Shown: positions 18,891 to 26,705 of the stretch, in pieces | How the letters are laid out: each line of letters opens with the position of its first letter | Position numbering within the stretch: the stretch's first letter is position 1 | From: Rubeoparvulum massiliense | GTDB taxonomy: Bacteria; Bacillota; Bacilli; Rubeoparvulales; Rubeoparvulaceae | Assembly: GCF_001049895.1 (NCBI RefSeq) | Contig: NZ_CVPE01000005.1 | Location: forward strand, 248,001 to 312,000 | DNA length: 64,000 bases | Reading direction: 5' to 3' | The notes under the pieces: generated by a model | Told to the model about the DNA's origin: nothing | Databases searched by the model: none | What the model saw: only the letters and a program-made list of their open reading frames with translations | Translations under genes and position numbers: made by a program

Positions 18891-19434
18891 CAAAGCAAAA
18901 AGGCATCCCTGCTGCTTTCGCTGCTAACCGATCATACTGGCTATCTCCTATCAGCACTGCTTCAGCAGGCTTGACCTGTAAATAGGAGCATGCTCGATAA
19001 AGTGGTTCCGGATCTGGCTTCCCACACCTCACATCATCTAACGTAATGATCACACTAAAGAACTCTTCCAGATCAAAGAGCTGCAATGCTCGGTTTGTAA
19101 GACTACGTGTCTTATTGGTCACCAACCCTAACTGATAGCCCTCCAGTGTTAACTGCTGAAGGATCTCCTCCACACCTGGGAAGAGCTGGACTGCTTCGTC
19201 ATGGTAACGCAGTGTGTATCGATTAAAATAGTCTAGCACCTCCTCTTTCCGTTCTGGGATCAACGAGGCAAGAAAAGGTTCAAATGCCATACCAAAACGT
19301 GCTTCCACCGCTTCGTATTCATAACGCTTGGGCATAAAATGATCCAGAGTATGATAAACAGCATCGACCACTAACTTTTTACTATCTAGTAATGTTCCAT
19401 CCAGATCAAAGAGTACAGTACGAATTTTTGACAT
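18853..19434 (-). CDS. HAD-family phosphatase, PpaX/Gph-like, C-terminus replaced by a repeat
   Basis: 193 residues from ATG 19434, which lies inside the end of glpP. HAD motifs are complete: FDLDGTLLDS (nucleophile Asp), VTNKTR, KPDPEPLY and GDSQYD. PpaX-type enzymes hydrolyse pyrophosphate or phosphoglycolate. Family members usually run about 20 residues further after the GMPF strand. Here the chain switches to repeat-encoded GSDPHNVKALK and stops, so repeat R3 seems to have shortened it. Whether activity remains is unknown. It is translationally coupled to glpP. Confidence 0.85.
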   Translation of the reverse strand: MSKIRTVLFDLDGTLLDSKKLVVDAVYHTLDHFMPKRYEYEAVEARFGMAFEPFLASLIPERKEEVLDYFNRYTLRYHDEAVQLFPGVEEILQQLTLEGYQLGLVTNKTRSLTNRALQLFDLEEFFSVIITLDDVRCGKPDPEPLYRACSYLQVKPAEAVLIGDSQYDRLAAKAAGMPFCFVGSDPHNVKALK

Positions 19435-20017
19435 CAGTAGGTAGCTCCTTCCATAATACTGGTGTCCCTGTGGAAACAGCCCTGGCACCATGACATAGCG
19501 CCAGCTTCATCTGCTCCTGGTTCTGTATTAGCCCTCCTGTTATCAGTGGATACTCTGTCTTGCTCCGTAAGTAATCAAGATAAGAGGGCAAAAGGGCTGG
19601 CATCACTTCTACTGCATCTGGTTGGTTCTCCTCTACCGATTGCAGTCCATGGTGCAGGGCATCATGGTCAATGAGAAACAGACGTTGGATGGTGAGTAGG
19701 CCCAAACGGTTAGCGAGCTTAATCATACTATTCTTCGTGCTGACAATTCCCGTTGGTTTGAGATAGGAGCTGAGGAAATGCATCCCTTCCTTGTCACAGC
19801 TTAATCCTCCGATTTTCTCCATGTGGAGGAAGACCAGCTTTCCTTCCTGCTGAAAGAGCTGCACATAACGCTTTACCACCCCAATATTGCCCGTCAATAG
19901 AAAGATGACGCGTGCTGGTGACGCTAGCGCTTTCTCTAAATGCCTTGCTTCTTTGACGGAGACGATGAGACGATCCTCTTCGATATAACGAATGAACTGG
20001 TCACGATACAGCTTCAT
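19406..20017 (-). CDS. glpP: Glycerol-3-phosphate-responsive antiterminator GlpP
   Basis: 203 residues. Typical GlpP sequence with VIFLLTGNIG near 35-45, VFLHMEKIGGLSCDKEGMHFL, GIVSTKNSMIKLANRLGL, EVMPALLP and PLITGGLI. GlpP binds glycerol-3-phosphate and leader mRNA to prevent termination at glp genes. A leader of just that kind stands 250 bp away in the divergent transporter operon, giving a self-contained regulatory unit. The HAD gene overlaps its 3' end by 29 bp. Confidence 0.93.
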   Translation of the reverse strand: MKLYRDQFIRYIEEDRLIVSVKEARHLEKALASPARVIFLLTGNIGVVKRYVQLFQQEGKLVFLHMEKIGGLSCDKEGMHFLSSYLKPTGIVSTKNSMIKLANRLGLLTIQRLFLIDHDALHHGLQSVEENQPDAVEVMPALLPSYLDYLRSKTEYPLITGGLIQNQEQMKLALCHGARAVSTGTPVLWKELPTDVKNSYCTL

Positions 20018-20118
20018 CTACAGAACCCCTTCCTCTCCTCATCTTCACTCTTCTACAACCCCCACTCTATACGATCCCTGTAAAGGAGGGATGGGGTTGG
20101 TGTAAATCTTTTGTAAAG

Positions 20119-20172
20119 TGGGGTCAGACCCCCATTACATTAAAGCGTTAAATCGATGGGGGTCTGACCCCA
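20119..20172. repeat. Dispersed double-palindrome repeat, copy R4 (subtype A)
   Basis: TGGGGTCAGACCCCCA, spacer with core TTAAAGCGTTAA, TGGGGGTCTGACCCCA; 54 bp. It is the only full copy not attached to a gene end. It lies between the divergent glpP and ugp operons and ends 4 bp before the proposed -35 box of the transporter promoter. Confidence 0.96.
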
Positions 20173-20176
20173 ATTA

Positions 20177-20205
20177 TTTACACCTCCTCAACACTGCCTT
20201 AATAG
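20177..20205 (+). promoter_or_regulatory. Proposed promoter of the glycerol-3-phosphate transporter operon
   Basis: TTTACA, 17-bp spacer, TAATAG. It would start transcription near 20212, about 50 nt before the leader terminator. The -10 box is weak. Confidence 0.4.
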
Positions 20206-20262
20206 TGAGATGATAATGTAATAAATGACAAGTGAGGAAACTAGGTCAGAGAATAAATGAGA

Positions 20263-20342
20263 GACCTTTAATAGAGCATGGAAAGTTTGGTCCTTATGGA
20301 AGGACATTTTCCAGCCTGTTCTATTAAAGGTCTTCTTCTTTT
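20263..20342 (+). promoter_or_regulatory. GlpP-type antiterminator leader (terminator hairpin) of the ugp operon
   Basis: A perfect 13-bp outer stem (20263-20275 with 20320-20332) is followed by TTCTTCTTTTCT. Inside it is the conserved glp leader pattern ATGGAAAGTTTGGTCC, then AAGGACATTTTCC, which folds as a second stem. B. subtilis glpF and glpT leaders bound by GlpP have this arrangement. The structure should end transcription unless GlpP with glycerol-3-phosphate is bound. Confidence 0.8.
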
Positions 20343-20427
20343 CTCATCTGCTTCCAGCTACTCGACACTCACATGTCAATCAGATCCATTTAGGTAAATT
20401 CTCTCGATGATGAAAGGAGTAGAACCA

Positions 20428-21810
20428 ATGTTGAAATCAATATTCGGACGTAAAGGATTATTTCTTCTACTTACCTTGATATTTGCATTCTCATCGTTAG
20501 TTGCTTGCAATTCCTCCTCAGAAGGCAAAGGAGGAACTACTCAAGACACCTCCGCAGGAGCGAAAGGATCCACCGTCAATTCTGCCACTGCAAATCAAAC
20601 ATCTGCAACTTCACAAGCTGAAGCAGTTGAACCCGTAACCATCCAGTACTGGCATAGCCATGGCGATACACAGGTTGAAGGACTCAACTATATGCTTGAA
20701 GAGTTTAAAAAAGCGTATCCCCACATCACAGTGGAAGCTGTCTTCCAAGGGGGCTATGGTGACCTTGAAAAGAAATTAATCGCTTCCTTAGCAGCTGGTA
20801 ATTTACCTACTGTTACCGTACTAGAATCCGCCAGCATCCCCCACTTTGCCGAGAGCGGTATCCTCGCAGAAATTGAACCTTTTATTCAACGTGACCAAGT
20901 AGACCTTGACGACTTTTCAAAAGGGATGCTACGTGCCTATAGCTACAACGGTAAGCAAGTAGGCCTACCCTTAGTGGTTAGCGCATCAGTCTTTATCTAT
21001 AACAAAGCCATGCTTGATGAGGCTGGCGTGAAACCACCAGAAACCTGGGCGGAAGTCCCTGCTTTCGCTGAGGCTCTCACCATCAAAGAGGGAAACACCA
21101 CCACTCGCCACGCTTTCGCCATCCCTGGTTGGAGTGCTTGGTACTATGACCCTTGGATCATCAATGGTGGTGGACAGATCATCGATGAAAACGGGCAATC
21201 CGGACTGAATCAGGAGGGTACGAAGAAATTCCTGAAGAACTTCCAGACCTGGAAAGAGAACGGCTGGCTACTCTTACCCTATGGAAAAGGAGCTTCTGGT
21301 GAAATGAAACAGCTCTTCCTCGACCAAAAGGTTGCTATGGTAGAGCATACCTCTGCCAATATTGACTGGTATATCGAGAACGCAGGCTTCGAGATCGGTG
21401 TCTCCTTCTTACCAGCTGACATGAACCGTGAAACCCATATTGGTGGTGCAGGGATCGTCATCATGAACGATATTCCTGATGCTGAGAAAGAGGCTGCCTG
21501 GCAATTCGTCAACTTTATGACCTCGGCTGAGCATAATATTGCATTCACCGACTTTACCGGCTATCTACCTACACGAAAATCAGCCCTCGCTTCTGAGGCT
21601 GGACAGCGGTTCTTGACAGAGAAGCCTCAGTATAAAGCCATCCTTGATTGGTTCGATAACGTAAACCCACGGATTCAACATCCAGCCTACGGGGAATTCC
21701 GCAAGCTCTATGAGGAAGTAGTAGGGAAAATCTCCTTGGAAGGCGGCGACGTGGACCAATTAATGGAGCAGGCTGCCAAGCAGATGAACGAGATCTTGGA
21801 AGACTATTAA
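20428..21810 (+). CDS. ugpB: Glycerol-3-phosphate ABC transporter substrate-binding lipoprotein
   Basis: 460 residues from ATG 20428 (AAAGGAG 10 nt upstream). A lipoprotein signal peptide ends in SSLVAC, then a low-complexity Ser/Thr/Gly linker, then a family-1 extracellular binding domain with the UgpB-like opening VTIQYWHSHGDTQ. The substrate is inferred from the GlpP leader upstream and the divergent glpP gene, not from the binding pocket; a sugar substrate is the alternative. First gene of a ugpB-A-E operon. Confidence 0.85.
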   Translation: MLKSIFGRKGLFLLLTLIFAFSSLVACNSSSEGKGGTTQDTSAGAKGSTVNSATANQTSATSQAEAVEPVTIQYWHSHGDTQVEGLNYMLEEFKKAYPHITVEAVFQGGYGDLEKKLIASLAAGNLPTVTVLESASIPHFAESGILAEIEPFIQRDQVDLDDFSKGMLRAYSYNGKQVGLPLVVSASVFIYNKAMLDEAGVKPPETWAEVPAFAEALTIKEGNTTTRHAFAIPGWSAWYYDPWIINGGGQIIDENGQSGLNQEGTKKFLKNFQTWKENGWLLLPYGKGASGEMKQLFLDQKVAMVEHTSANIDWYIENAGFEIGVSFLPADMNRETHIGGAGIVIMNDIPDAEKEAAWQFVNFMTSAEHNIAFTDFTGYLPTRKSALASEAGQRFLTEKPQYKAILDWFDNVNPRIQHPAYGEFRKLYEEVVGKISLEGGDVDQLMEQAAKQMNEILEDY

Positions 21811-21840
21811 GGGGTTGCCCATGATTGTGATGAATGTGAG

Positions 21841-22773
21841 TTGAATGCGATGCTACCAATTGCAAAAAAATTCTCTTTACCGAAGCAAAAGCTCCACTAT
21901 ACCACAAGGGAGAAGCTAAAGGATCTGGGGATGGTTACACCTGCTTTGTTTCTACTCGCCCTCTTTACCTTCTATCCCTTGCTCTACACTCTTTATCTCA
22001 GCTTTACCAAGTGGAATTTTATTCGCCCTGAGAAGGAATGGGTGGGGTGGAAAAATTATCTCTGGGTCTTCAATAATCCTGACTTTTATCAAGTGATGAA
22101 GGTAACCTTTCTCTATACCTTTTTCGATGTGGGCATCACCATGATCCTCGGCCTTCTTCTCGCTCTACTCTTGAATAAGATCGCTCGTCATTATAGCATC
22201 ATGCGCTTGCTGATCTTCATGCCACATTACATCGCCATGGTGGTCTGTGCCATGATCTTTCTTTGGATTTTCAATACCAATTACGGCATCCTCAATCAAA
22301 TCATCGCCTTCTTCGGATTGGAGCCCGTCAATTGGTTACTCAGTCCGAAGACAGCGCTATGGGCCATCATCATCGTGACGGCTTGGAAGAGCACAGGGTA
22401 TGCCATGATGATTTTTCTTGCAGGCTTACGAGGGATCCCTGCGGAGTATTATGAGGCAGCGAAGGTGGACGGAGCCAACGGGTGGCAACGCTTCTGGTAT
22501 ATTACCTTGCCACTCCTCTCCCCCATCACCCTCTTTTTACTAGTCACCTCGGTGATCGGTTCCATGCAGGTTTTTCAATCGGTGGATGTGATGACCGGAG
22601 GAGGACCCCTCAATTCTACGAAGGTGATCGTCTACTGGATCTATGAGACCGCCTTCCATGAATTCCGTGTTGGTCGGTCCTCTGCACTGGTGGTAATCCT
22701 CTTCGTCATTTTACTGACTCTCACAGCACTAATGATGAAGCTATCAAAACGGAAAGTTCATTACGAAGGGTAG
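21841..22773 (+). CDS. ugpA: ABC transporter permease, UgpA type
   Basis: 310 residues from TTG 21841 (ATG 21850 is an alternative; neither has a strong ribosome site). Six membrane helices. The permease EAA motif reads EYYEAAKVDGANGWQRFWYITLPLL and docks to the ATPase. A typical MalF/UgpA length and topology. No ATPase gene lies in this operon; transporters of this class commonly use a shared MsmX/UgpC ATPase encoded elsewhere. Confidence 0.9.
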   Translation: MNAMLPIAKKFSLPKQKLHYTTREKLKDLGMVTPALFLLALFTFYPLLYTLYLSFTKWNFIRPEKEWVGWKNYLWVFNNPDFYQVMKVTFLYTFFDVGITMILGLLLALLLNKIARHYSIMRLLIFMPHYIAMVVCAMIFLWIFNTNYGILNQIIAFFGLEPVNWLLSPKTALWAIIIVTAWKSTGYAMMIFLAGLRGIPAEYYEAAKVDGANGWQRFWYITLPLLSPITLFLLVTSVIGSMQVFQSVDVMTGGGPLNSTKVIVYWIYETAFHEFRVGRSSALVVILFVILLTLTALMMKLSKRKVHYEG

Positions 22774-22787
22774 GTGGAAGTGAATCC

Positions 22788-23627
22788 ATGCCACAGCTCA
22801 TCGGAAGATTTCTCTCATCCACCCGCTTCATGCTAGCCTTAGCTAGCACCTTGATTTTCTGCTTTCCCATCTACTGGATGATCATCACCTCCTTCAAATC
22901 GGAGAAGGAGATCAATACCACCACACCAACCCTCTGGCCTGCAGAGTGGCATTGGGAAAACTATCTGGATGCCTTTCAAATGGCGCCCTTTGGCACTTAT
23001 ATGCTGAACACCATCCTGATGACGGTCGGTATCCTCCTACTCCAGCTCAATTTTGCCATCATCACTGCCTATGCCTTTGCGAAAGGACGATTCCGCGGAC
23101 GAGACCAATTATTTCTCCTTGTACTTGCAGCCATGATGATCCCTGGAGAAGTAACCTTCATTCCAGTCTATGTAATGGTATCAAAACTAGGCTGGCTCAA
23201 TACCTTTGCTGGCTTAATTGTCCCTCACGCCATCTCAGCATATGGAATTTTTCTACTGCGTCAAGCCTTTAAATCCATTGATAACAGCGTAATTGAAGCA
23301 GCCCAGCTGGATGGCGCCAATCGTTGGCAGATTCTCTATGGAATTCTCGTTCCCATGGCCCGTCCTACGGTCATTACACTGGGAATCTTTATCTTCATCG
23401 CTAGCTGGAACTCCTACTTCTGGCCGCTCATCGCTACCAATCAGGAGAGTATGCGCGTCCTCACCGTGGGGATTGCCATGCTAAAGGATACCTTTGTGGG
23501 AACAGAGGTGACCAACTGGCATCTGATTATGGCCGGTAGTGTGCTCACCATCCTACCCATCGTGTTACTTTTTATTATTGCGCAGCGCTATATTGTGCAA
23601 GCCATGTCCAATTCTACGTTTCGCTAG
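22788..23627 (+). CDS. ugpE: ABC transporter permease, UgpE type
   Basis: 279 residues, six helices, MalG/UgpE family. EAA motif: VIEAAQLDGANRWQILYGILVPMA. AGGTGG precedes the ATG, 14 bp after ugpA. It forms the membrane channel with UgpA and takes substrate from the lipoprotein UgpB. Confidence 0.9.
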   Translation: MPQLIGRFLSSTRFMLALASTLIFCFPIYWMIITSFKSEKEINTTTPTLWPAEWHWENYLDAFQMAPFGTYMLNTILMTVGILLLQLNFAIITAYAFAKGRFRGRDQLFLLVLAAMMIPGEVTFIPVYVMVSKLGWLNTFAGLIVPHAISAYGIFLLRQAFKSIDNSVIEAAQLDGANRWQILYGILVPMARPTVITLGIFIFIASWNSYFWPLIATNQESMRVLTVGIAMLKDTFVGTEVTNWHLIMAGSVLTILPIVLLFIIAQRYIVQAMSNSTFR

Positions 23628-23650
23628 ATTTTTTTAGGAGGTGAACGAGC

Positions 23651-24697
23651 TTGAATCATCATAGGAATTGGAAGTTAGGAAAATGGGGGCGCTGGGGAGC
23701 TGCTTTACTCATCCCTCTCCTCGCCCTGATTCTCCTCGTATTCACTGGGGTTCTTGATGGAAAGGATGGAGAGGATCAAGGGGATCACATCTCAGCCTCT
23801 GTGGAATTATCTGCTGATGGGCTTGGGCTGACGGGTGAAGGAGAACTCGCAGCAGGAGAGGAACAAAATCAGGATTTTATCCAGCGCTTCTTCAATCCGG
23901 AATTATCCAATGGTCAGCTACAGATACGATATTTCCACCTGGAAGCCGAAGAGAAGTCGGGGGATGCCATCTTAATTCATGCTCCCAATGGCGAAACGAT
24001 GCTGATTGATGCAGGTATCAAGGAGGTGGGTCCCAAGGTAGCAGAGTATTTGCAACAGCTGGGATTGACGCATCTTGACTATGCAGTGGCAACCCATCCC
24101 CACCATGACCATATTGGTGGCTACACTACCCTTTTGCGAACGCTGGAAATCAAACAATTTTTAACGGTGAATGTGCCCCACACCACAGAGACCTATAAAT
24201 CGGTGGTAGCTCTCCTGGAAGAACGGCAAATTCCGGTGACCTATTTAGAAGAGGGAGACCTTTTACAGTTAGGCGAGGAGGTAACCATCGAGGTTCTGAA
24301 TCCACCGAAGGGGACAGGTCCATCCACCCTGCCAGCTGAGTTAAGCACTTCCACTATCAACAACCATTCCCTGGTCATGCGCTTAACCTATGAGGATCAG
24401 AGCATCCTTTTTACAGGGGATATTTATAAAGAGCGGGAGTATGATCTGGTAGAACGCCTTGGTCCGAAGCTGCAGGCAGATGTGTTAGATGCACCTCACC
24501 ATGGGGATAAGACCTCCTCTTCCAAGTCCTTTATTACAGCAGTTCAGCCTAAATACGTTATTATGAGTGCCAACCTTTTTCAGAGCAAGGCTGTTTACGA
24601 TCGCTATCGAAAGCAGGATATTGATGTCTTTATCACCGGTATAGATGGACATCTTTTAATAACTTGGGGTCAGACCCCCACTGTGTTAAAGCGTTAA
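23651..24697 (+). CDS. Membrane-anchored metallo-beta-lactamase-fold protein, ComEC C-terminal type
   Basis: 348 residues from TTG 23651 with TTAGGAGGTGA upstream. An N-terminal membrane anchor (about 12-34) is followed by a metallo-hydrolase domain with the metal motif ATHPHHDHIGG, a second histidine NNHSLVMRL, the aspartate FTGDI and a late DAPHHG. Similar domains stand at the C-terminus of ComEC and in secreted single-domain hydrolases that attack phosphodiesters. It is 23 bp after ugpE and may belong to that operon, perhaps releasing phosphate esters outside the cell (inference). The last residues GQTPTVLKR and the TAA stop are encoded by repeat R5. Confidence 0.85.
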   Translation: MNHHRNWKLGKWGRWGAALLIPLLALILLVFTGVLDGKDGEDQGDHISASVELSADGLGLTGEGELAAGEEQNQDFIQRFFNPELSNGQLQIRYFHLEAEEKSGDAILIHAPNGETMLIDAGIKEVGPKVAEYLQQLGLTHLDYAVATHPHHDHIGGYTTLLRTLEIKQFLTVNVPHTTETYKSVVALLEERQIPVTYLEEGDLLQLGEEVTIEVLNPPKGTGPSTLPAELSTSTINNHSLVMRLTYEDQSILFTGDIYKEREYDLVERLGPKLQADVLDAPHHGDKTSSSKSFITAVQPKYVIMSANLFQSKAVYDRYRKQDIDVFITGIDGHLLITWGQTPTVLKR

Positions 24698-24719
24698 ATC
24701 ACTGGGGGACTGACCCCCT
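24665..24719. repeat. Dispersed double-palindrome repeat, copy R5 (A/B hybrid)
   Basis: The left arm TGGGGTCAGACCCCCA is subtype A, the right arm TGGGGGACTGACCCCCT subtype B, so one base pair of the long stem is mismatched. The core TTAAAGCGTTAA at 24686-24697 contains the stop codons of both convergent genes: RAYT on the minus strand and the MBL protein on the plus strand. Confidence 0.95.
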
Positions 24720-25255
24720 TCTTCAATAAACTTCCGATACTGCTCTCTTTGTGGTTCAGAAAAATAGGAGAAGGTTTTTGTAGTGGTGATATAGGGGTTT
24801 TTTCGACCAAAAAAGTAGGCTGCATAGCTACTCCAAGGGTACTCTTCAGCTTTTTTCACCATTTGAGCTTCCAATGGATTACGGTGAATATATCGACTAA
24901 CAGTAAGGAAGTATTCATCATTTTTTACTAACTTTGCACCGTATCGTCCTTGAAATAGATGGCCGACTAAGTCATGACGCTTGTTAAATGCTAGAGCATA
25001 GCTGGCATGCCATTTTTTCATAATCAAACCTGGAGGTGTCTCTAAAGTTTCGAGTAGAAGATGAATGTGATTGGGCATGAGGCAATATGCGTGGAGAATG
25101 AAGGGGAATTCCGTGCGGGTCTCTTTCAGTAAAGCGAAATACTTCCGATAATCCCTTTGATCATGGAACAACGAAGAACGTCGATTTCCACGTGCAGTAA
25201 TATGGTAGATGGCACCTGGAAACCATATCCTCGGCTTTCGTGCCAACTTCATCAT
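24686..25255 (-). CDS. REP-associated tyrosine transposase (RAYT, Y1_Tnp HUH family)
   Basis: 189 residues. The HUH nuclease motif is H63-I-H65 in CLMPNHIHLLLE, and the catalytic tyrosine is Y122 in SRYIHRNPL. The RAYT opening GAIYHITARGNRR and LFQGRYGAKLV are also present. RAYTs nick and join single-stranded DNA at REP palindromes, with which they are genetically linked. This gene is boxed by repeat R5 (inside its 3' end) and R6 (18 bp before its ATG). Its last ten residues GGQSPSDLTL are encoded by R5. The gene has no IS ends, so it looks domesticated rather than a free IS200/IS605 element. Confidence 0.92.
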   Translation of the reverse strand: MMKLARKPRIWFPGAIYHITARGNRRSSLFHDQRDYRKYFALLKETRTEFPFILHAYCLMPNHIHLLLETLETPPGLIMKKWHASYALAFNKRHDLVGHLFQGRYGAKLVKNDEYFLTVSRYIHRNPLEAQMVKKAEEYPWSSYAAYFFGRKNPYITTTKTFSYFSEPQREQYRKFIEEGGQSPSDLTL

Positions 25256-25272
25256 CCTTTCATTTGTATTTA

Positions 25273-25325
25273 GGGGTCAGACCCCCACTACGTTAAAGCT
25301 TTAACGTGATGGGGGTCTGACCCCA
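25273..25325. repeat. Dispersed double-palindrome repeat, copy R6 (subtype A)
   Basis: GGGGTCAGACCCCCA, spacer with core TTAAAGCTTTAACG, TGGGGGTCTGACCCCA; 53 bp. It ends 5 bp after the metK stop codon and begins 18 bp before the RAYT start, so it is both the 3' flank of metK and the 5' region of the transposase gene. Confidence 0.95.
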
Positions 25326-25330
25326 TTAAT

Positions 25331-26524
25331 TTAAAATGCTTCTTCTCGCAAAACTTCTGCTTTGTCCACACGTTCCCATGGAAGATCTAGGTCAAGACGA
25401 CCGAAGTGTCCATAGGCTGCGGTCTGTTTGTAGATTGGACGACGTAGATCCAACATACGGATAATTCCCGCAGGACGGAGGTCAAAATGCTTCCGTACCA
25501 ATTGGACGATGAGATCATCCGCCACTTTCCCAGTATCAAAGGTATCTACACTGATGGAAACAGGATGAGCTACCCCGATAGCATAGGCTAATTGAATTTC
25601 ACAGCGCTCAGCTAAGCCAGCAGCTACAATATTCTTCGCTACATAACGAGCGGCATAGGCAGCAGAACGGTCCACCTTCGTAGGATCCTTACCTGAGAAA
25701 GCACCGCCACCATGACGTGCATAGCCACCATAGGTATCTACGATAATCTTACGACCGGTTAACCCCGCATCCCCTTGTGGACCACCAATAACAAAACGGC
25801 CAGTAGGATTGATAAAGTACTTCGTCTTGTCATCAATCATATCCTTAGGAATAATGGGACTGATCACATGGGTCATAAGATCAGCTTTAATCTGAGCAGC
25901 AGTAATGCTGGGGTGGTGCTGTGTTGAAATAACGATGGTCTCAATACGTACAGGCTTGTCCCCATCATACTCTACTGTTACCTGCGTTTTACCATCTGGC
26001 CGTAGATAAGGTAATGTTCCATTCTTACGTACCTCGGACAACCGACGTGATAAACGATGTGCAAGGGAGATAGGTAGAGGCATCAGCTCAGGTGTCTCAT
26101 TACATGCATAACCAAACATCAACCCTTGGTCACCTGCTCCAATCGCATCGATTTCGTTCTCTGTCATGGTTCCTTCACGGGCTTCGAGGGCCTGATTCAC
26201 TCCAAGAGCAATGTCAGGAGATTGCTCGTCGATAGACGTAAGTACCGCACAGGTTTTTGCATCAAAGCCGTACTTAGCGCGAGTATACCCGATCTCTTCT
26301 ATGGTTTCCCGTACCACTTTAGGAATGTCTACATAACAAGACGTGGTGATCTCACCCATCACCATGACCATTCCTGTGGTAACTGCCGTTTCACAAGCGA
26401 CACGGCCATTGGGGTCATTCCGTAAGATTTCATCAAGGATAGCATCGGAAATCTGGTCACAGATTTTATCTGGATGACCTTCAGTTACGGATTCAGATGT
26501 AAATAGATGTCTGCCTGTCTTCAA
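25331..26524 (-). CDS. metK: S-adenosylmethionine synthetase
   Basis: 397 residues from TTG 26524 (AGGAGG 8 nt upstream; the nearby ATG is out of frame). Signatures include [38 protein letters not shown] and [23 protein letters not shown]. It makes S-adenosylmethionine from ATP and methionine as a cytosolic tetramer. Full length for the family. The 180-bp upstream region shows no S-box fold that I can recognise. Confidence 0.97.
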   Translation of the reverse strand: MKTGRHLFTSESVTEGHPDKICDQISDAILDEILRNDPNGRVACETAVTTGMVMVMGEITTSCYVDIPKVVRETIEEIGYTRAKYGFDAKTCAVLTSIDEQSPDIALGVNQALEAREGTMTENEIDAIGAGDQGLMFGYACNETPELMPLPISLAHRLSRRLSEVRKNGTLPYLRPDGKTQVTVEYDGDKPVRIETIVISTQHHPSITAAQIKADLMTHVISPIIPKDMIDDKTKYFINPTGRFVIGGPQGDAGLTGRKIIVDTYGGYARHGGGAFSGKDPTKVDRSAAYAARYVAKNIVAAGLAERCEIQLAYAIGVAHPVSISVDTFDTGKVADDLIVQLVRKHFDLRPAGIIRMLDLRRPIYKQTAAYGHFGRLDLDLPWERVDKAEVLREEAF

Positions 26525-26705
26525 GCGTCATTCCTCCTATTCCTTGCCTTCTGCTTTGAGGCGCAGCGAACTGGAAGCCGTGCCAGCATGTAAACTTACC
26601 CTTATTATTGTACCTCAAAACGAGGAACTTTTTACGAAAAGATTTTTCTCTCGGCAGATGGACATATCGGGAAAAATATACGGGATTTCACGACGCTTGT
26701 CAACC

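Noticed and set aside
26525-26705. Possible SAM (S-box) riboswitch upstream of metK
   Set aside because: No kink-turn, core or terminator pair of the S-box class could be found; only scattered GC-rich pieces are present.
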